Below, piece after piece: positions 1 through 7,097 of a stretch of 9,229 nt of DNA. Numbering within the stretch: position 1 is the first letter of the stretch; the number at the start of each line of letters is the position of its first letter. The position numbers and the translations under genes were made by a program. The notes beneath the pieces are model-generated. The model saw only the letters and a program-made list of their open reading frames with translations. It did not search any database and was not told where the DNA came from. The DNA comes from Christensenellaceae bacterium (GTDB lineage Bacteria > Bacillota > Clostridia > Christensenellales > CAAEEZ01): positions 1-9,229 of the forward strand of contig JAHHUG010000054.1 of the NCBI GenBank assembly GCA_020024085.1, in the 5' to 3' direction.

Positions 1-1296
1 CTTTACATCATCTTCATTAATTGGAGTATTTTTTGCTTTTTCTACAATTTCTTCTGATTGTATATTTATACAAATATTTTTATATTTTGCAATAATTTCA
101 ATTTTTTGATTTTTCTTTAATTTTGCAAAAATTTCAATATTTAATAATTTTCTTACATTACTAATTTTTTCGATTTGATTAATATCGGTGGTTACTCTAA
201 ATATATCATTTATTTTACCTTTATAATTAATTAAAACATTATCATTGTTTAATTTTTTAATTATTTTAAAATTACCACCGGCAATTTCTTTATTATTTCT
301 AAAAATTTTATAACCATTTTTTTCGTTGAAATCTTTGCAATTTAATACAGAGTTATTCCCTTTTATTTCAATAATTTTACCAGAATACTCACCTATATGA
401 TTTTGTGTTTTGTTGTACATCACATTTTCATTGAATAAGTATCCTTTTGTAAATTCGCCACGATTATATATTTTTTTAAGTTCAGTTTTTAATATTCCAT
501 AATTAAGTTTTTCATTATTAATATTATCAAGAGCTTTTCGATAAGCATTTGTAACAATTCCTACATATTCTGCTCTTTTTAGTCTTCCTTCAATTTTCAA
601 ACTATCAATACCTATTTTTTCAAGGAGAGACAATTTGTCAATTAAGCATAAATCTTTTGTTGATAATAAATATGAATAATCTTCGTTATTTTTAAGGTTT
701 TTGTATAATTGTCTACAAGGTTGTTTGCATAATCCTCTATTTGCACTATCTCCACCAACCATAGAAGAAAATAGGCATTGTCCTGAGTAGCTTACACACA
801 ATGCACCGTGCACAAAATACTCTATTTCAAGGTTTGTATTTTCTTTTATTGCTTTAATATCTTCTAGTTTAGTTTCTCTTGCAAGGACAACCCTTGTAAA
901 ACCTAATTTTTCAAGATATTTTGCACCATACAAGTTGTTCACACCAAGTTGAGTACTTGCATGTAGTGGTATATTTGTAAGTTCTTTAACTAATTTTGCA
1001 GTTAAAAAATCAGTAATAATAAAAGCATCTATTCTAGCATTTTTACATGCTAGAATAGTGCTTTTTAATTCATCTATTTCATTATCTTTAATATTTGTAT
1101 TTAATGTAACATAAACTTTTACATTAAACAAATGACAATATTTTACATAATCTTTGATATTTTCCTCATTAAAGTTGTTGGCACTTCTTCTTGCATTAAA
1201 ATTTTGTAATCCAAGATAAACTGCATCTGCTCCGTTATTAATTGCATACTTTAATGATTCAATATCGCCAGATGGAGATAATAGTTCCATTTTCAT
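1..1296 (-). CDS. U32 family peptidase-like protein (RlhA/DUF3656 type), 3' end outside window
   Basis: The reading frame is open from an ATG at 1296 to the window edge, giving 432 residues of a protein whose large-form relatives run to about 650-800. The start resembles the family N-terminus (MELLSPSG around residues 3-10, then NGADAVYLG at 21-29, a TIM-barrel-like fold). Residues 159-177 match the U32 signature: E159-x-F161, G164-A-L-C167, G172-x-C174, then S177. Two more cysteines, C190 and C194 (RGLCKQPCR), complete a four-Cys set that in RlhA/TrhP relatives is thought to hold an iron-sulfur cluster. After about residue 290 the protein becomes Lys/Asn/Ile-rich, where the DUF3656-type region is expected. 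Family members such as E. coli RlhA hydroxylate 23S rRNA; others are called collagenase-like peptidases, so RNA modification is an inference. The ATG shares its A with the pheT stop (TAATG) and has no Shine-Dalgarno, implying translational coupling. An in-frame ATG at 1290 is the alternative start. Confidence 0.88.
   Translation of the reverse strand, partial: MKMELLSPSGDIESLKYAINNGADAVYLGLQNFNARRSANNFNEENIKDYVKYCHLFNVKVYVTLNTNIKDNEIDELKSTILACKNARIDAFIITDFLTAKLVKELTNIPLHASTQLGVNNLYGAKYLEKLGFTRVVLARETKLEDIKAIKENTNLEIEYFVHGALCVSYSGQCLFSSMVGGDSANRGLCKQPCRQLYKNLKNNEDYSYLLSTKDLCLIDKLSLLEKIGIDSLKIEGRLKRAEYVGIVTNAYRKALDNINNEKLNYGILKTELKKIYNRGEFTKGYLFNENVMYNKTQNHIGEYSGKIIEIKGNNSVLNCKDFNEKNGYKIFRNNKEIAGGNFKIIKKLNNDNVLINYKGKINDIFRVTTDINQIEKISNVRKLLNIEIFAKLKKNQKIEIIAKYKNICINIQSEEIVEKAKNTPINEDDVK
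1021..1061 (-). other. Strong terminator-like hairpin inside the U32 coding sequence
   Basis: A perfect 12-bp inverted repeat (CTATTCTAGCAT at 1029-1040 and its complement at 1047-1058) surrounds a 6-base loop. The stem extends by three more pairs (1025-1027 with 1059-1061) across a single-base bulge. On the coding strand it is followed at once by TTTT and an AT-rich run. It spans codons about 79-91 of the U32 gene. The structure is plain in the sequence; whether it terminates or pauses transcription is not known, and no second copy was noticed in this window. Confidence 0.5.
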
Positions 1297-3689
1297 TATC
1301 TTAATTTTGCACCTAATCTAATTTCTAAAGATTTTAAGATTCTTTCAATTTGGCTATTGATTTCTTCTTCTTTCAATGTTCTATCTTCAGCTCTAAATGT
1401 CATAGAAATAGCTACACTCTTGTTGTTTGCACCAATTAAATTTGATGTGTAAATATCGAATATTTTTTCACTTTCAAGAATTTTTCCACCAGTCTTTTTA
1501 ATTGTAGATAGAATATCATCAGCAGTAACAGATTTGTCTACAAGTATAGCAATATCTCTATCAACAGCTGGGTATTTAGGAATATTTACATATGGTCTAA
1601 ATTCTTTTGCAAGCTTAAATAGCTTTTCTAGCTCGATTTCTGCAATATATATTCTTTGATTGATGCCATAGTTTTCTAGTACTCTTGGGTGAACTTCGCC
1701 GAATTTACCGATAATATTTTTACCAACAACAATATTTGCACTTCTACCATCGTGAAGATATGTTTCGGTTGCTCTTGTATATTTTGCATCAATACAGAAT
1801 ACATCAAGCAAGTTTTCGATAATACCTTTAATTGTGTAGAAGTCTTCGTTTTCGCCAAATGTACCGATAATAAGATTTTCGACTTCGTTTGGTTGGTTAA
1901 CAATAGGCATTTCCTTTGGAATATAAGTTCTTGCTACTTCGAATATTCTACCAGCTGGAACGCTCTTTGCAAGGTTGTTGCCGATTGATTGAATCATGCT
2001 ATGAGCTAAAGTAGTTCTCATTACAGACAAATCTTCGCCAAGTGGGTTGATAAGTTTAATTGCATTTCTTCTACTGTCATCACTTGCAAGATTTAGCATA
2101 TCAAATGCTTTTGGAGTGATAAATGAGTAGTTAATACCCTCAAATATTCCCATACCACAAAGTGTTTTCTTTAGTTTATCTTCAAATTGTTGATATTTTG
2201 TTTTACCACCTTGAGTTTGAGCAGGATTTGTAAATAATGTAGATTGAATATGGTCGTAACCATACATTCTAATTAGTTCCTCACTGATGTCGTTTGCATT
2301 GATTATATCTTCTCTATAAAGAGGGATTTCTGCTGTAAATATATCATTATTTTCTGTAATTTTAAATTGTAAACTTTCAAGGATTTCAGTAATTTGCTCA
2401 TCGCTGATTACAATACCCAAAATCTTTGTAATATCCTTAGATGTAAAGTCAACAAATCTAACATTGTTTGGTTTGTCGATATACTCTCTCTTACCACTAA
2501 CAATTGTACCACTATTTGTTTGGTAAATAAGGGTTAAGATTCTGTCCATTGCAAGATTTTGAGAGATATAGTCGATACCTTTTTCAAATCTTTGGCTACT
2601 GTCGCTATAAAGTTTTAATTCTCTTGAAGTTCTTCTAATATAGTCTCTTGCAAATTTGGCTGATTCAAAAACAACGGTATTTGTATTTTCTTTAATACCA
2701 GAACCAAGACCACCCATAATACCAGCAACAGCAATAGGGTTTGACTTATCTGCAATTACAATCATGCTATCTTTAAGTTTGTTTTCTTGCTCATCAAGAG
2801 TAACGATTACTTCACCATTTTCAGCTTGTCTTACAACGATAATACCATCTTTAAGCTCGTTTTTATCGAATGCATGAGTAGGTTGACCAACTTCAAGTAG
2901 TACATAGTTAGTAATATCAACAATGTTGTTGATTGGTCTAATGCCACAAGAAATCAATCTCTTTTGAATATAGCTAGGAGAATCTTTAATTACTACATTT
3001 TTAACAGCTTTTGCAATATAGTGATTGCAATTTTCAGTTCTTACATCAACATCAACATAGTTTTCAATGCTATCTGTTTCATCTTCTTTGTAATCAATAT
3101 CAAGGTTCTTTAGAGGTTTGTTAAGAACAGCTGCAACCTCACGTGCAATACCGATAATACTATTGCAATCTGGTCTATTTGCAGTAATTTCAACATCAAG
3201 TATTACATCGTTTTTGCCAATAACTTCGTTTATATCCATTCCAAGTGGTAGGTTTTTGTCTAGTTGTAAAATGCCATACACACCTGCTCCTGGAAACTCC
3301 TCTTCGGTAAGATTTAGTTCTTCGCCAGAGCAAAGCATACCATTTGAAGGTACACCTCTAAGCTTACCTTTTTTGATATTTACACCATTAGGTAAATGAG
3401 AATTATGAAGTGCTGTTGGTACAACATCGCCAACTGCAACATTGCTTGCACCTGTAACAATTTGAATAAGCTCATCTTGACCAACATTCATTTGGCAAAT
3501 AACCATATGGTCAGAGTCAGGGTGTGGAACAAGCTCCTCTATTCTACCTGTTACTACATTTTTACATTGTTCACCATCATAAATTATTGAATCAACTTCA
3601 AAACCTGCTTTTACAAGTTTATCTGCAAGTACTTCTGGTGTAACATCTATTTCTACAAAATCTTTTAACCAACTATAAGGTACTTTCAT
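1296..3689 (-). CDS. pheT: Phenylalanyl-tRNA synthetase beta subunit
   Basis: This is the beta chain of the cytoplasmic alpha2-beta2 PheRS, which binds tRNA-Phe and edits mischarged tRNA while PheS carries the catalytic site. At 797 residues it has the normal bacterial length. Domains in order: N-terminal MKVPYSWLKDFVEID; an EMAP/OB-fold tRNA-binding domain at about 40-150 (VTGRIEELVPHPDSDHM, GMLCSGEEL); the B3/B4 editing domain at about 210-370 with the PTHAFD motif at 270-275; the B5 domain at about 405-480; a catalytic-like core at about 490-690; and a C-terminal ferredoxin-fold anticodon-binding domain at 704-797 (KYPAVDRDIAILVD). The start is fixed by a perfect AGGAGGT at 3695-3701. The pheS stop codon TAG lies inside that ribosome binding site, so the genes are 10 bases apart and tightly coupled. 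No disruption is visible. Confidence 0.98.
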   Translation of the reverse strand: MKVPYSWLKDFVEIDVTPEVLADKLVKAGFEVDSIIYDGEQCKNVVTGRIEELVPHPDSDHMVICQMNVGQDELIQIVTGASNVAVGDVVPTALHNSHLPNGVNIKKGKLRGVPSNGMLCSGEELNLTEEEFPGAGVYGILQLDKNLPLGMDINEVIGKNDVILDVEITANRPDCNSIIGIAREVAAVLNKPLKNLDIDYKEDETDSIENYVDVDVRTENCNHYIAKAVKNVVIKDSPSYIQKRLISCGIRPINNIVDITNYVLLEVGQPTHAFDKNELKDGIIVVRQAENGEVIVTLDEQENKLKDSMIVIADKSNPIAVAGIMGGLGSGIKENTNTVVFESAKFARDYIRRTSRELKLYSDSSQRFEKGIDYISQNLAMDRILTLIYQTNSGTIVSGKREYIDKPNNVRFVDFTSKDITKILGIVISDEQITEILESLQFKITENNDIFTAEIPLYREDIINANDISEELIRMYGYDHIQSTLFTNPAQTQGGKTKYQQFEDKLKKTLCGMGIFEGINYSFITPKAFDMLNLASDDSRRNAIKLINPLGEDLSVMRTTLAHSMIQSIGNNLAKSVPAGRIFEVARTYIPKEMPIVNQPNEVENLIIGTFGENEDFYTIKGIIENLLDVFCIDAKYTRATETYLHDGRSANIVVGKNIIGKFGEVHPRVLENYGINQRIYIAEIELEKLFKLAKEFRPYVNIPKYPAVDRDIAILVDKSVTADDILSTIKKTGGKILESEKIFDIYTSNLIGANNKSVAISMTFRAEDRTLKEEEINSQIERILKSLEIRLGAKLR

Positions 3690-3694
3690 ATTTA

Positions 3695-3701
3695 ACCTCC
3701 T
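3695..3701 (-). promoter_or_regulatory. pheT ribosome binding site merged with pheS stop codon
   Basis: The coding strand reads TAGGAGGT: the TAG that ends pheS supplies the first bases of the Shine-Dalgarno, 5 bases before the pheT ATG. Ribosomes finishing PheS are therefore placed at the pheT start, which fits equal production of the two subunits. Confidence 0.85.
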
Positions 3702-4719
3702 ATTTATATTGTTTTAAGAAACGCATATCGTTAGAGAACAATATTCTCATATCAGGAATACCGTACTTAATCATAGCTATTCTTTCAACACCCATACCAA
3801 ATGCAAATCCAGAGTACTCCTTGCTATCAATACCACAATTTTCTAGTACAACAGGGTTTACAATACCAGCACCAAGAATCTCTATCCAACCAGTGCCTTT
3901 ACATAGGTTACAACCTTTGCCACCACAGAATGGACAGCTTACATCAACCTCAACACTAGGCTCGGTAAATGGGAAATATGAAGGTCTAAATCTAACCTCA
4001 GTATTTTTATCAAACAATGTTTTTGCAAATAACTCCAAAGCACCTTTTAGGTCGCAAAGAGTTACGTTTTTATCTACAACAAGTCCTTCAATTTGTTGGA
4101 ACATTGGAGAGTGAGTAGCATCGCTATCTACTCTATATACTTTGCCTGGATTAACAATCCTTATTGGAGGTTGTTGTTTAAGCATAGTTCTAACTTGCAT
4201 TGAAGAAGTTTGAGTTCTTAAAATTAAATTATCGTTAATAAAGAATGAGTCTTGCATATCTCTTGCTGGGTGGTCTTTAGGAATGTTTAACATTTGGAAA
4301 CAGAAGTAATCTGTCTCAATTTCAGGACCATCAGAAACAGTAAAACCAAGCCCAGTAAAGATATCTACAATTTCGTTACGAACAAGGCTTAAAACATGTA
4401 GTCCTCCAACATCTTCCCTTTTGCCACTAAGTGTAATATCAAGTTCCTCTTCCTTAAGTTTTTTGTCTTTTTCCTTAAGTTCAAGTTCCTTGATTTTTTC
4501 CTCAAGTTTTGCTTCAAGATTCTTTTTGCAGTCATTTAGCATTTTACCAACTGCTGGCTTGTCCTCTTTTGGAACATCTTTCAAACCTTTCATAAGATTT
4601 GTAAATTCGCCACTTTTACCAAAGAATTTGATTCTAATATCATTTAGTTCTTTAGTAAGGGTAGAATTTTCAATCAAATTACTGCATTCTTCTTTAATTT
4701 TTTGAATAATTGTTTGCAT
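3700..4719 (-). CDS. pheS: Phenylalanyl-tRNA synthetase alpha subunit
   Basis: The catalytic chain of PheRS activates phenylalanine with ATP and charges tRNA-Phe. It is 339 residues, the usual length. Residues 1-95 form the charged N-terminal coiled-coil arm. The class II core follows: HSPMFQQIEG at 203-212, motif 2 in FRPSYFPFTEPSVEVDV at 244-260, a C-x2-C...C-x2-C zinc-ribbon-like segment at 262-273 as in Bacillus-type PheS, and motif 3 in GFAFGMGVERIAMIKYGI at 304-321. I chose the ATG at 4719 because AAAGGAG lies at 4725-4731. A longer reading frame up to 4773 would run through the T-box terminator stem and is not real. An oddity is V109 (GGLHV), where the motif 1 region of bacterial PheS usually has Pro (GxLHP). 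Expression is controlled by the T-box directly upstream; pheT follows after 10 bases. Confidence 0.98.
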   Translation of the reverse strand: MQTIIQKIKEECSNLIENSTLTKELNDIRIKFFGKSGEFTNLMKGLKDVPKEDKPAVGKMLNDCKKNLEAKLEEKIKELELKEKDKKLKEEELDITLSGKREDVGGLHVLSLVRNEIVDIFTGLGFTVSDGPEIETDYFCFQMLNIPKDHPARDMQDSFFINDNLILRTQTSSMQVRTMLKQQPPIRIVNPGKVYRVDSDATHSPMFQQIEGLVVDKNVTLCDLKGALELFAKTLFDKNTEVRFRPSYFPFTEPSVEVDVSCPFCGGKGCNLCKGTGWIEILGAGIVNPVVLENCGIDSKEYSGFAFGMGVERIAMIKYGIPDMRILFSNDMRFLKQYK

Positions 4720-4724
4720 AAATT

Positions 4725-4731
4725 CTCCTTT
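4725..4731 (-). promoter_or_regulatory. pheS ribosome binding site
   Basis: AAAGGAG on the coding strand, 5 bases before the ATG at 4719 and just after the T-box terminator U-tract. It decides the pheS start against the longer reading frame that begins at 4773. Confidence 0.85.
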
Positions 4732-4736
4732 ATAAC

Positions 4737-4769
4737 AAAAAACCCTACAAGTATTACTACTTATAGGGT
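4737..4769 (-). terminator. T-box regulated intrinsic terminator before pheS
   Basis: A 12-bp stem (ACCCTATAAGTA at 4769-4758 pairing with TACTTGTAGGGT at 4753-4742, one G-T pair) with a 4-base loop, followed by a run of T. Its 5' arm overlaps the CCTATA used by the alternative antiterminator, as expected for a T-box. Confidence 0.95.
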
Positions 4770-4968
4770 GCAATTTTACACGGTACCACCTATATTGCTA
4801 ATAAAATTAGCCACTTAATTAAGGTTATAACGGAACCACCGTTCCTACTTTTGATAGGACACTCCAAAGTGAATTCGCAACACTGTAACTTAATATCCTT
4901 TCAGCCGGTGAGATATTTTCTCTGTCAGTCCATTTTGTTGTTACTACTCTTTATCATCGTTTTACTAT
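4737..4968 (-). ncRNA. T-box riboswitch sensing tRNA-Phe, in the pheST leader
   Basis: A complete T-box leader. The 5' part begins with the typical ACGATGATAAAGAGTAGTA segment of Stem I, then the AGAGA and GGCTGAAAG distal-loop motifs. The specifier is UUC at 4873-4871 (GAATTCACTTTGGAG context), matching Phe. A small hairpin (4797-4811, GCTAAT/ATTAGC) precedes the T-box consensus AGGTGGTACCGTG at 4779-4791. In it UGGU (4788-4785) can pair with the ACCA end of uncharged tRNA-Phe. The antiterminator helix (TATAGG with CCTATA) competes with the terminator stem, because the 5' arm of the terminator is shared. By the known mechanism, uncharged tRNA-Phe stabilises the antiterminator and allows pheST transcription; charged tRNA lets the terminator form. 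Confidence 0.96.
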
Positions 4969-4974
4969 ATATTA

Positions 4975-5003
4975 AATATATAATCTAAAAATAAAAAAGT
5001 CAA
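4975..5003 (-). promoter_or_regulatory. Housekeeping (SigA-type) promoter of pheST
   Basis: TTGACT at 5003-4998, a 17-base spacer, and TATATT at 4980-4975: near-consensus -35 and -10 boxes at ideal spacing. Transcription should start near 4968, directly before the Stem I sequence of the T-box. The promoter begins only 12 bases after the yunB stop codon. Confidence 0.85.
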
Positions 5004-5015
5004 GCAATTTTATAA

Positions 5016-5675
5016 TTAACTAGGTATTAAGTCGAAAAACTTGTCATTCATATTGAGATAAATCTCTGGAATTTCGCCAATAATTAAATTTTCACATACC
5101 AATATCTCTGTATCAACCGAAACATTAATATCATCAATAGGTAAAATAATACTGATATCAACAAGTACATCAATATATAATTTGTGTAAAGTTTGGTTAA
5201 TGCCTGCTTGAATAAATTGCGACTTAAAATCACATAACACATTTCCAACAGGTTTTATTTTAATTGTAACATCTGGACCATGACCAGAGAATAAGTTAAT
5301 GCCGGTAAATGTGCCAATTGGAATATTTAGTTCGGTTACATCAATTTTATTAAGGTTATTTTGTGTAACTATTGACATATTTCTTGCTAGCATATTGATA
5401 TTTGGAGAGTTTGCTTTAATCATAGAAACTTTTTTATTTTGGTCATACTCGATATTAAATAAATCGTCGTATTTTAGTTCATCATTAATTACTATAATTG
5501 CAGCTTGATTGACTGCATTCACACCAATTCCACGAACTTCTGCCATAGAATAATCTAGTACTACTGGTTTTACATTTTTACTAAAATAAATTAACATTGA
5601 TATAACTATTATTATAATAATTAGTAAAATGCATAGTACTTTTGTAGATTTTTTATTAAAAAACCCTTTTGACAT
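5016..5675 (-). CDS. yunB: Sporulation protein YunB
   Basis: A 219-residue protein with a short basic N-terminus, one membrane segment (about 13-31, VLCILLIIIIIVISMLIYF) and an extracytoplasmic domain. The YunB pattern is visible: NVKPVVLDYSMAEVRGIGVNAVNQA at 34-58 (given here as the family's first block), IPIGTFTG at 118-125, GHGPDVTIKIKPVGNV at 131-146, and AGINQTLHKLYIDV at 157-170, followed by a TEILVCENLIIGEIPEIY-like end. In Bacillus subtilis yunB belongs to the SigE regulon and its loss impairs spore formation; its biochemical role is unknown. The only nearby in-frame start is the ATG at 5675, which has no Shine-Dalgarno and sits very close to a SigE-like -10 box, so the mRNA may be nearly leaderless. 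The gene stands between spoVAE (44 bases away) and the pheST promoter. No terminator is evident after it. Confidence 0.88.
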   Translation of the reverse strand: MSKGFFNKKSTKVLCILLIIIIIVISMLIYFSKNVKPVVLDYSMAEVRGIGVNAVNQAAIIVINDELKYDDLFNIEYDQNKKVSMIKANSPNINMLARNMSIVTQNNLNKIDVTELNIPIGTFTGINLFSGHGPDVTIKIKPVGNVLCDFKSQFIQAGINQTLHKLYIDVLVDISIILPIDDINVSVDTEILVCENLIIGEIPEIYLNMNDKFFDLIPS

Positions 5676-5701
5676 ATATTTTAAGTATATGCTAAAAGGT
5701 T
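5658..5701 (-). terminator. Putative spoVA operon terminator overlapping the yunB start
   Basis: After spoVAE the coding strand has AACCTTTTAGCATATA (5701-5686), a 7-base loop, and a matching arm TATATGTCAAAAGGGTT (5678-5662), then T residues to 5658. Pairing is 4 bp, a one-base bulge, 4 bp, a mismatch, a G-T pair and 6 bp. It has the form of an AT-rich intrinsic terminator. The yunB ATG (5675-5673) lies in the 3' arm and the T-tract in codons 4-6. Confidence 0.5.
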
Positions 5702-5712
5702 ATTTTATTTGA
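5684..5712 (-). promoter_or_regulatory. SigE-like promoter of yunB
   Basis: TCAAATA at 5712-5706 (5 of 7 to the SigE -35 pattern KMATATT), a 14-base spacer, and CATATACT at 5691-5684 (one mismatch to CATACAnT). Spacing and -10 match mother-cell SigE promoters, and yunB is a known SigE gene in Bacillus. The -10 ends 8 bases before the ATG, so the transcript would have almost no leader. Confidence 0.55.
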
Positions 5713-5719
5713 CAATATA

Positions 5720-6091
5720 TTAAAATTTTTTACTGTGTGACTTAAATATTAGTGCATATATAAAACTTGATACAATAACTGTACTTAATCCTCCAGCAAC
5801 AGAACTTAAACCTCCACTGATTGCACCTAAAAAACCATTTTCTTCAAGTCCTTTTAATGCACCTCTAGCTAGATTGCTACCAAATCCACAAATTGGAATA
5901 GTTGCACCACTGCTTCCAAAATCAACTATATATGAATATGCTCCAGTTATTTCTAATACAACACCAATTAACATAAATAAAACTAATATTCTTGCTGAAG
6001 TCATATTCGTTTTATTTATTAATACTTGACCTACAAAACATATTAAACCACCTGTTACAAATACTTGTAAATATCTAATAAATACTTCCAT
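5720..6091 (-). CDS. spoVAE: Stage V sporulation protein AE (SpoVAE/SpoVAEb)
   Basis: A small integral membrane protein of 123 residues, the normal family length, with membrane segments at about 8-25, 33-52 and 95-117. Conserved blocks are FVTGGLICFVGQ at 11-22 and GATIPICGFGSNLARGALKG at 62-81. These resemble the GGIICCIG and GSIIPITGFANS blocks of SpoVAC, so the two are distant relatives. SpoVA proteins carry dipicolinic acid and calcium into the forespore and release it at germination. The start at 6091 is chosen over 6124 because GAGGA at 6101-6097 precedes it and the protein then aligns with family N-termini (MEVFIRYLQVF). It begins one base after the spoVAD stop. A terminator-like hairpin follows. 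Confidence 0.95.
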   Translation of the reverse strand: MEVFIRYLQVFVTGGLICFVGQVLINKTNMTSARILVLFMLIGVVLEITGAYSYIVDFGSSGATIPICGFGSNLARGALKGLEENGFLGAISGGLSSVAGGLSTVIVSSFIYALIFKSHSKKF

Positions 6092-6092
6092 A

Positions 6093-7097
6093 TTATTCCT
6101 CGTCGTTTTCAATAATAATTGCATGCGAAATGCTAGGGATAGTCTCTCCTTGTAAAGATGTATCCTTACTTAATAAAGCACCTGTTGGCATAAAAAGTAC
6201 TTTATTAATTTGTTTTTTTTGTAATAGTTTGTAAAAATATCCTCCAAACATTACGGAACAACAACCAGCACCACTTCCACCTTGAATTGCTTTTTTATTA
6301 TCTCCATATATCATTGCACCACAATCAAAATGGTTAGATAATTGGATATTATCTTTTGATAAAAGTTGTTTTAATAAACTACTACCAAATTTACCTAAAT
6401 CGCCTGTTATAATGCAATCATAATAATCTGCATCTCTACCTGTTTCTTCAAAGTGTTTTAACAATGTGGTGTAAACTGCTGGAGCCATTGCTGCTCCCAT
6501 ATTATTTACATCAATTACTCCGTAATCGGTTATTGTGCCAAGGGTTGCACCTTTAATCTTTGTCTTATTATTCATAGTTGACAACAATATACTACCTGCA
6601 CCAGTTACTGTCCATTGACTTGTAGGTGTTTTTTGGTTACCTAGTTCAAGTGGAAAGCGATATTGTCTTTCTGCACTTGCAAAATGGCTACTTGTAGTAC
6701 ATGTGATATTATTATAATTGCCACTATCAATTAAACTTGCTCCAAGAAATAAAGCCTCGCCTAAGCTAGCACAAGCATTATATACCCCAATAAATGGTAA
6801 ATTAAGACTTCTAGTTGCAAAGCTAGATACGGCAATTTGGTTGATTAAATCACCTGAAATCGACAAATCAATATTATCAATATAAAGACCTGCATTATTC
6901 AATAATTGCTGTATAGCACGAATTTGGAACTTACATTCAGCTTTTTCGTATGATTTTTCACCAAACATATCGTCATCTACTCTTTCGTCAAAGTAATTGC
7001 GATATTTTGATTTAGATTCAATTGGACCTACTATTGAAGATGTACTATAAATTGATACTGGATTATCAAAATAAATTGTATTTTTATCTATTCTCAT
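6093..7097 (-). CDS. spoVAD: Stage V sporulation protein AD (SpoVAD), DPA-binding
   Basis: A 334-residue soluble protein with a thiolase/ketoacyl-synthase-III fold, close to the 338 residues of the Bacillus protein. The family is known to bind dipicolinic acid and to sit at the outer face of the spore inner membrane. Seen here: SGDLINQ at 81-87, the nucleophile-like ACASLGEA at 108-115 with C109, TSSHFASAERQYRFPLELG at 135-153, VTGAGSILLS at 164-173, DVNNMGAAMAPA at 196-207, ITGDLGKFG at 230-238 and GGSGAGCCSVMFGGY at 273-287. The start is the ATG at 7097, whose ATGA overlaps the spoVAC TGA stop. A longer frame to 7184 only reads through spoVAC in another frame. Expression probably depends on coupling to spoVAC; spoVAE follows after one base. 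Confidence 0.96.
   Translation of the reverse strand: MRIDKNTIYFDNPVSIYSTSSIVGPIESKSKYRNYFDERVDDDMFGEKSYEKAECKFQIRAIQQLLNNAGLYIDNIDLSISGDLINQIAVSSFATRSLNLPFIGVYNACASLGEALFLGASLIDSGNYNNITCTTSSHFASAERQYRFPLELGNQKTPTSQWTVTGAGSILLSTMNNKTKIKGATLGTITDYGVIDVNNMGAAMAPAVYTTLLKHFEETGRDADYYDCIITGDLGKFGSSLLKQLLSKDNIQLSNHFDCGAMIYGDNKKAIQGGSGAGCCSVMFGGYFYKLLQKKQINKVLFMPTGALLSKDTSLQGETIPSISHAIIIENDEE

Noticed and set aside
1689..4705. Several plus-strand reading frames of 64-99 codons opposite pheT and pheS
   Set aside because: They lie wholly inside well-identified genes, have Ser/Thr/Cys-rich low-complexity products and no promoters or ribosome binding sites; they are shadows.
4720..4773. N-terminal extension of PheS starting at 4773
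   Set aside because: It reads through the T-box terminator stem and U-tract, and the Shine-Dalgarno at 4725-4731 supports the start at 4719.
5004..5018. Terminator between yunB and the pheST promoter
   Set aside because: No inverted repeat with a T-tract is present in this short gap, so read-through from yunB into the T-box is possible.
6092..6124. N-terminal extension of SpoVAE starting at 6124
   Set aside because: It overlaps the end of spoVAD, has no ribosome binding site, and the start at 6091 has GAGGA and the family N-terminus.
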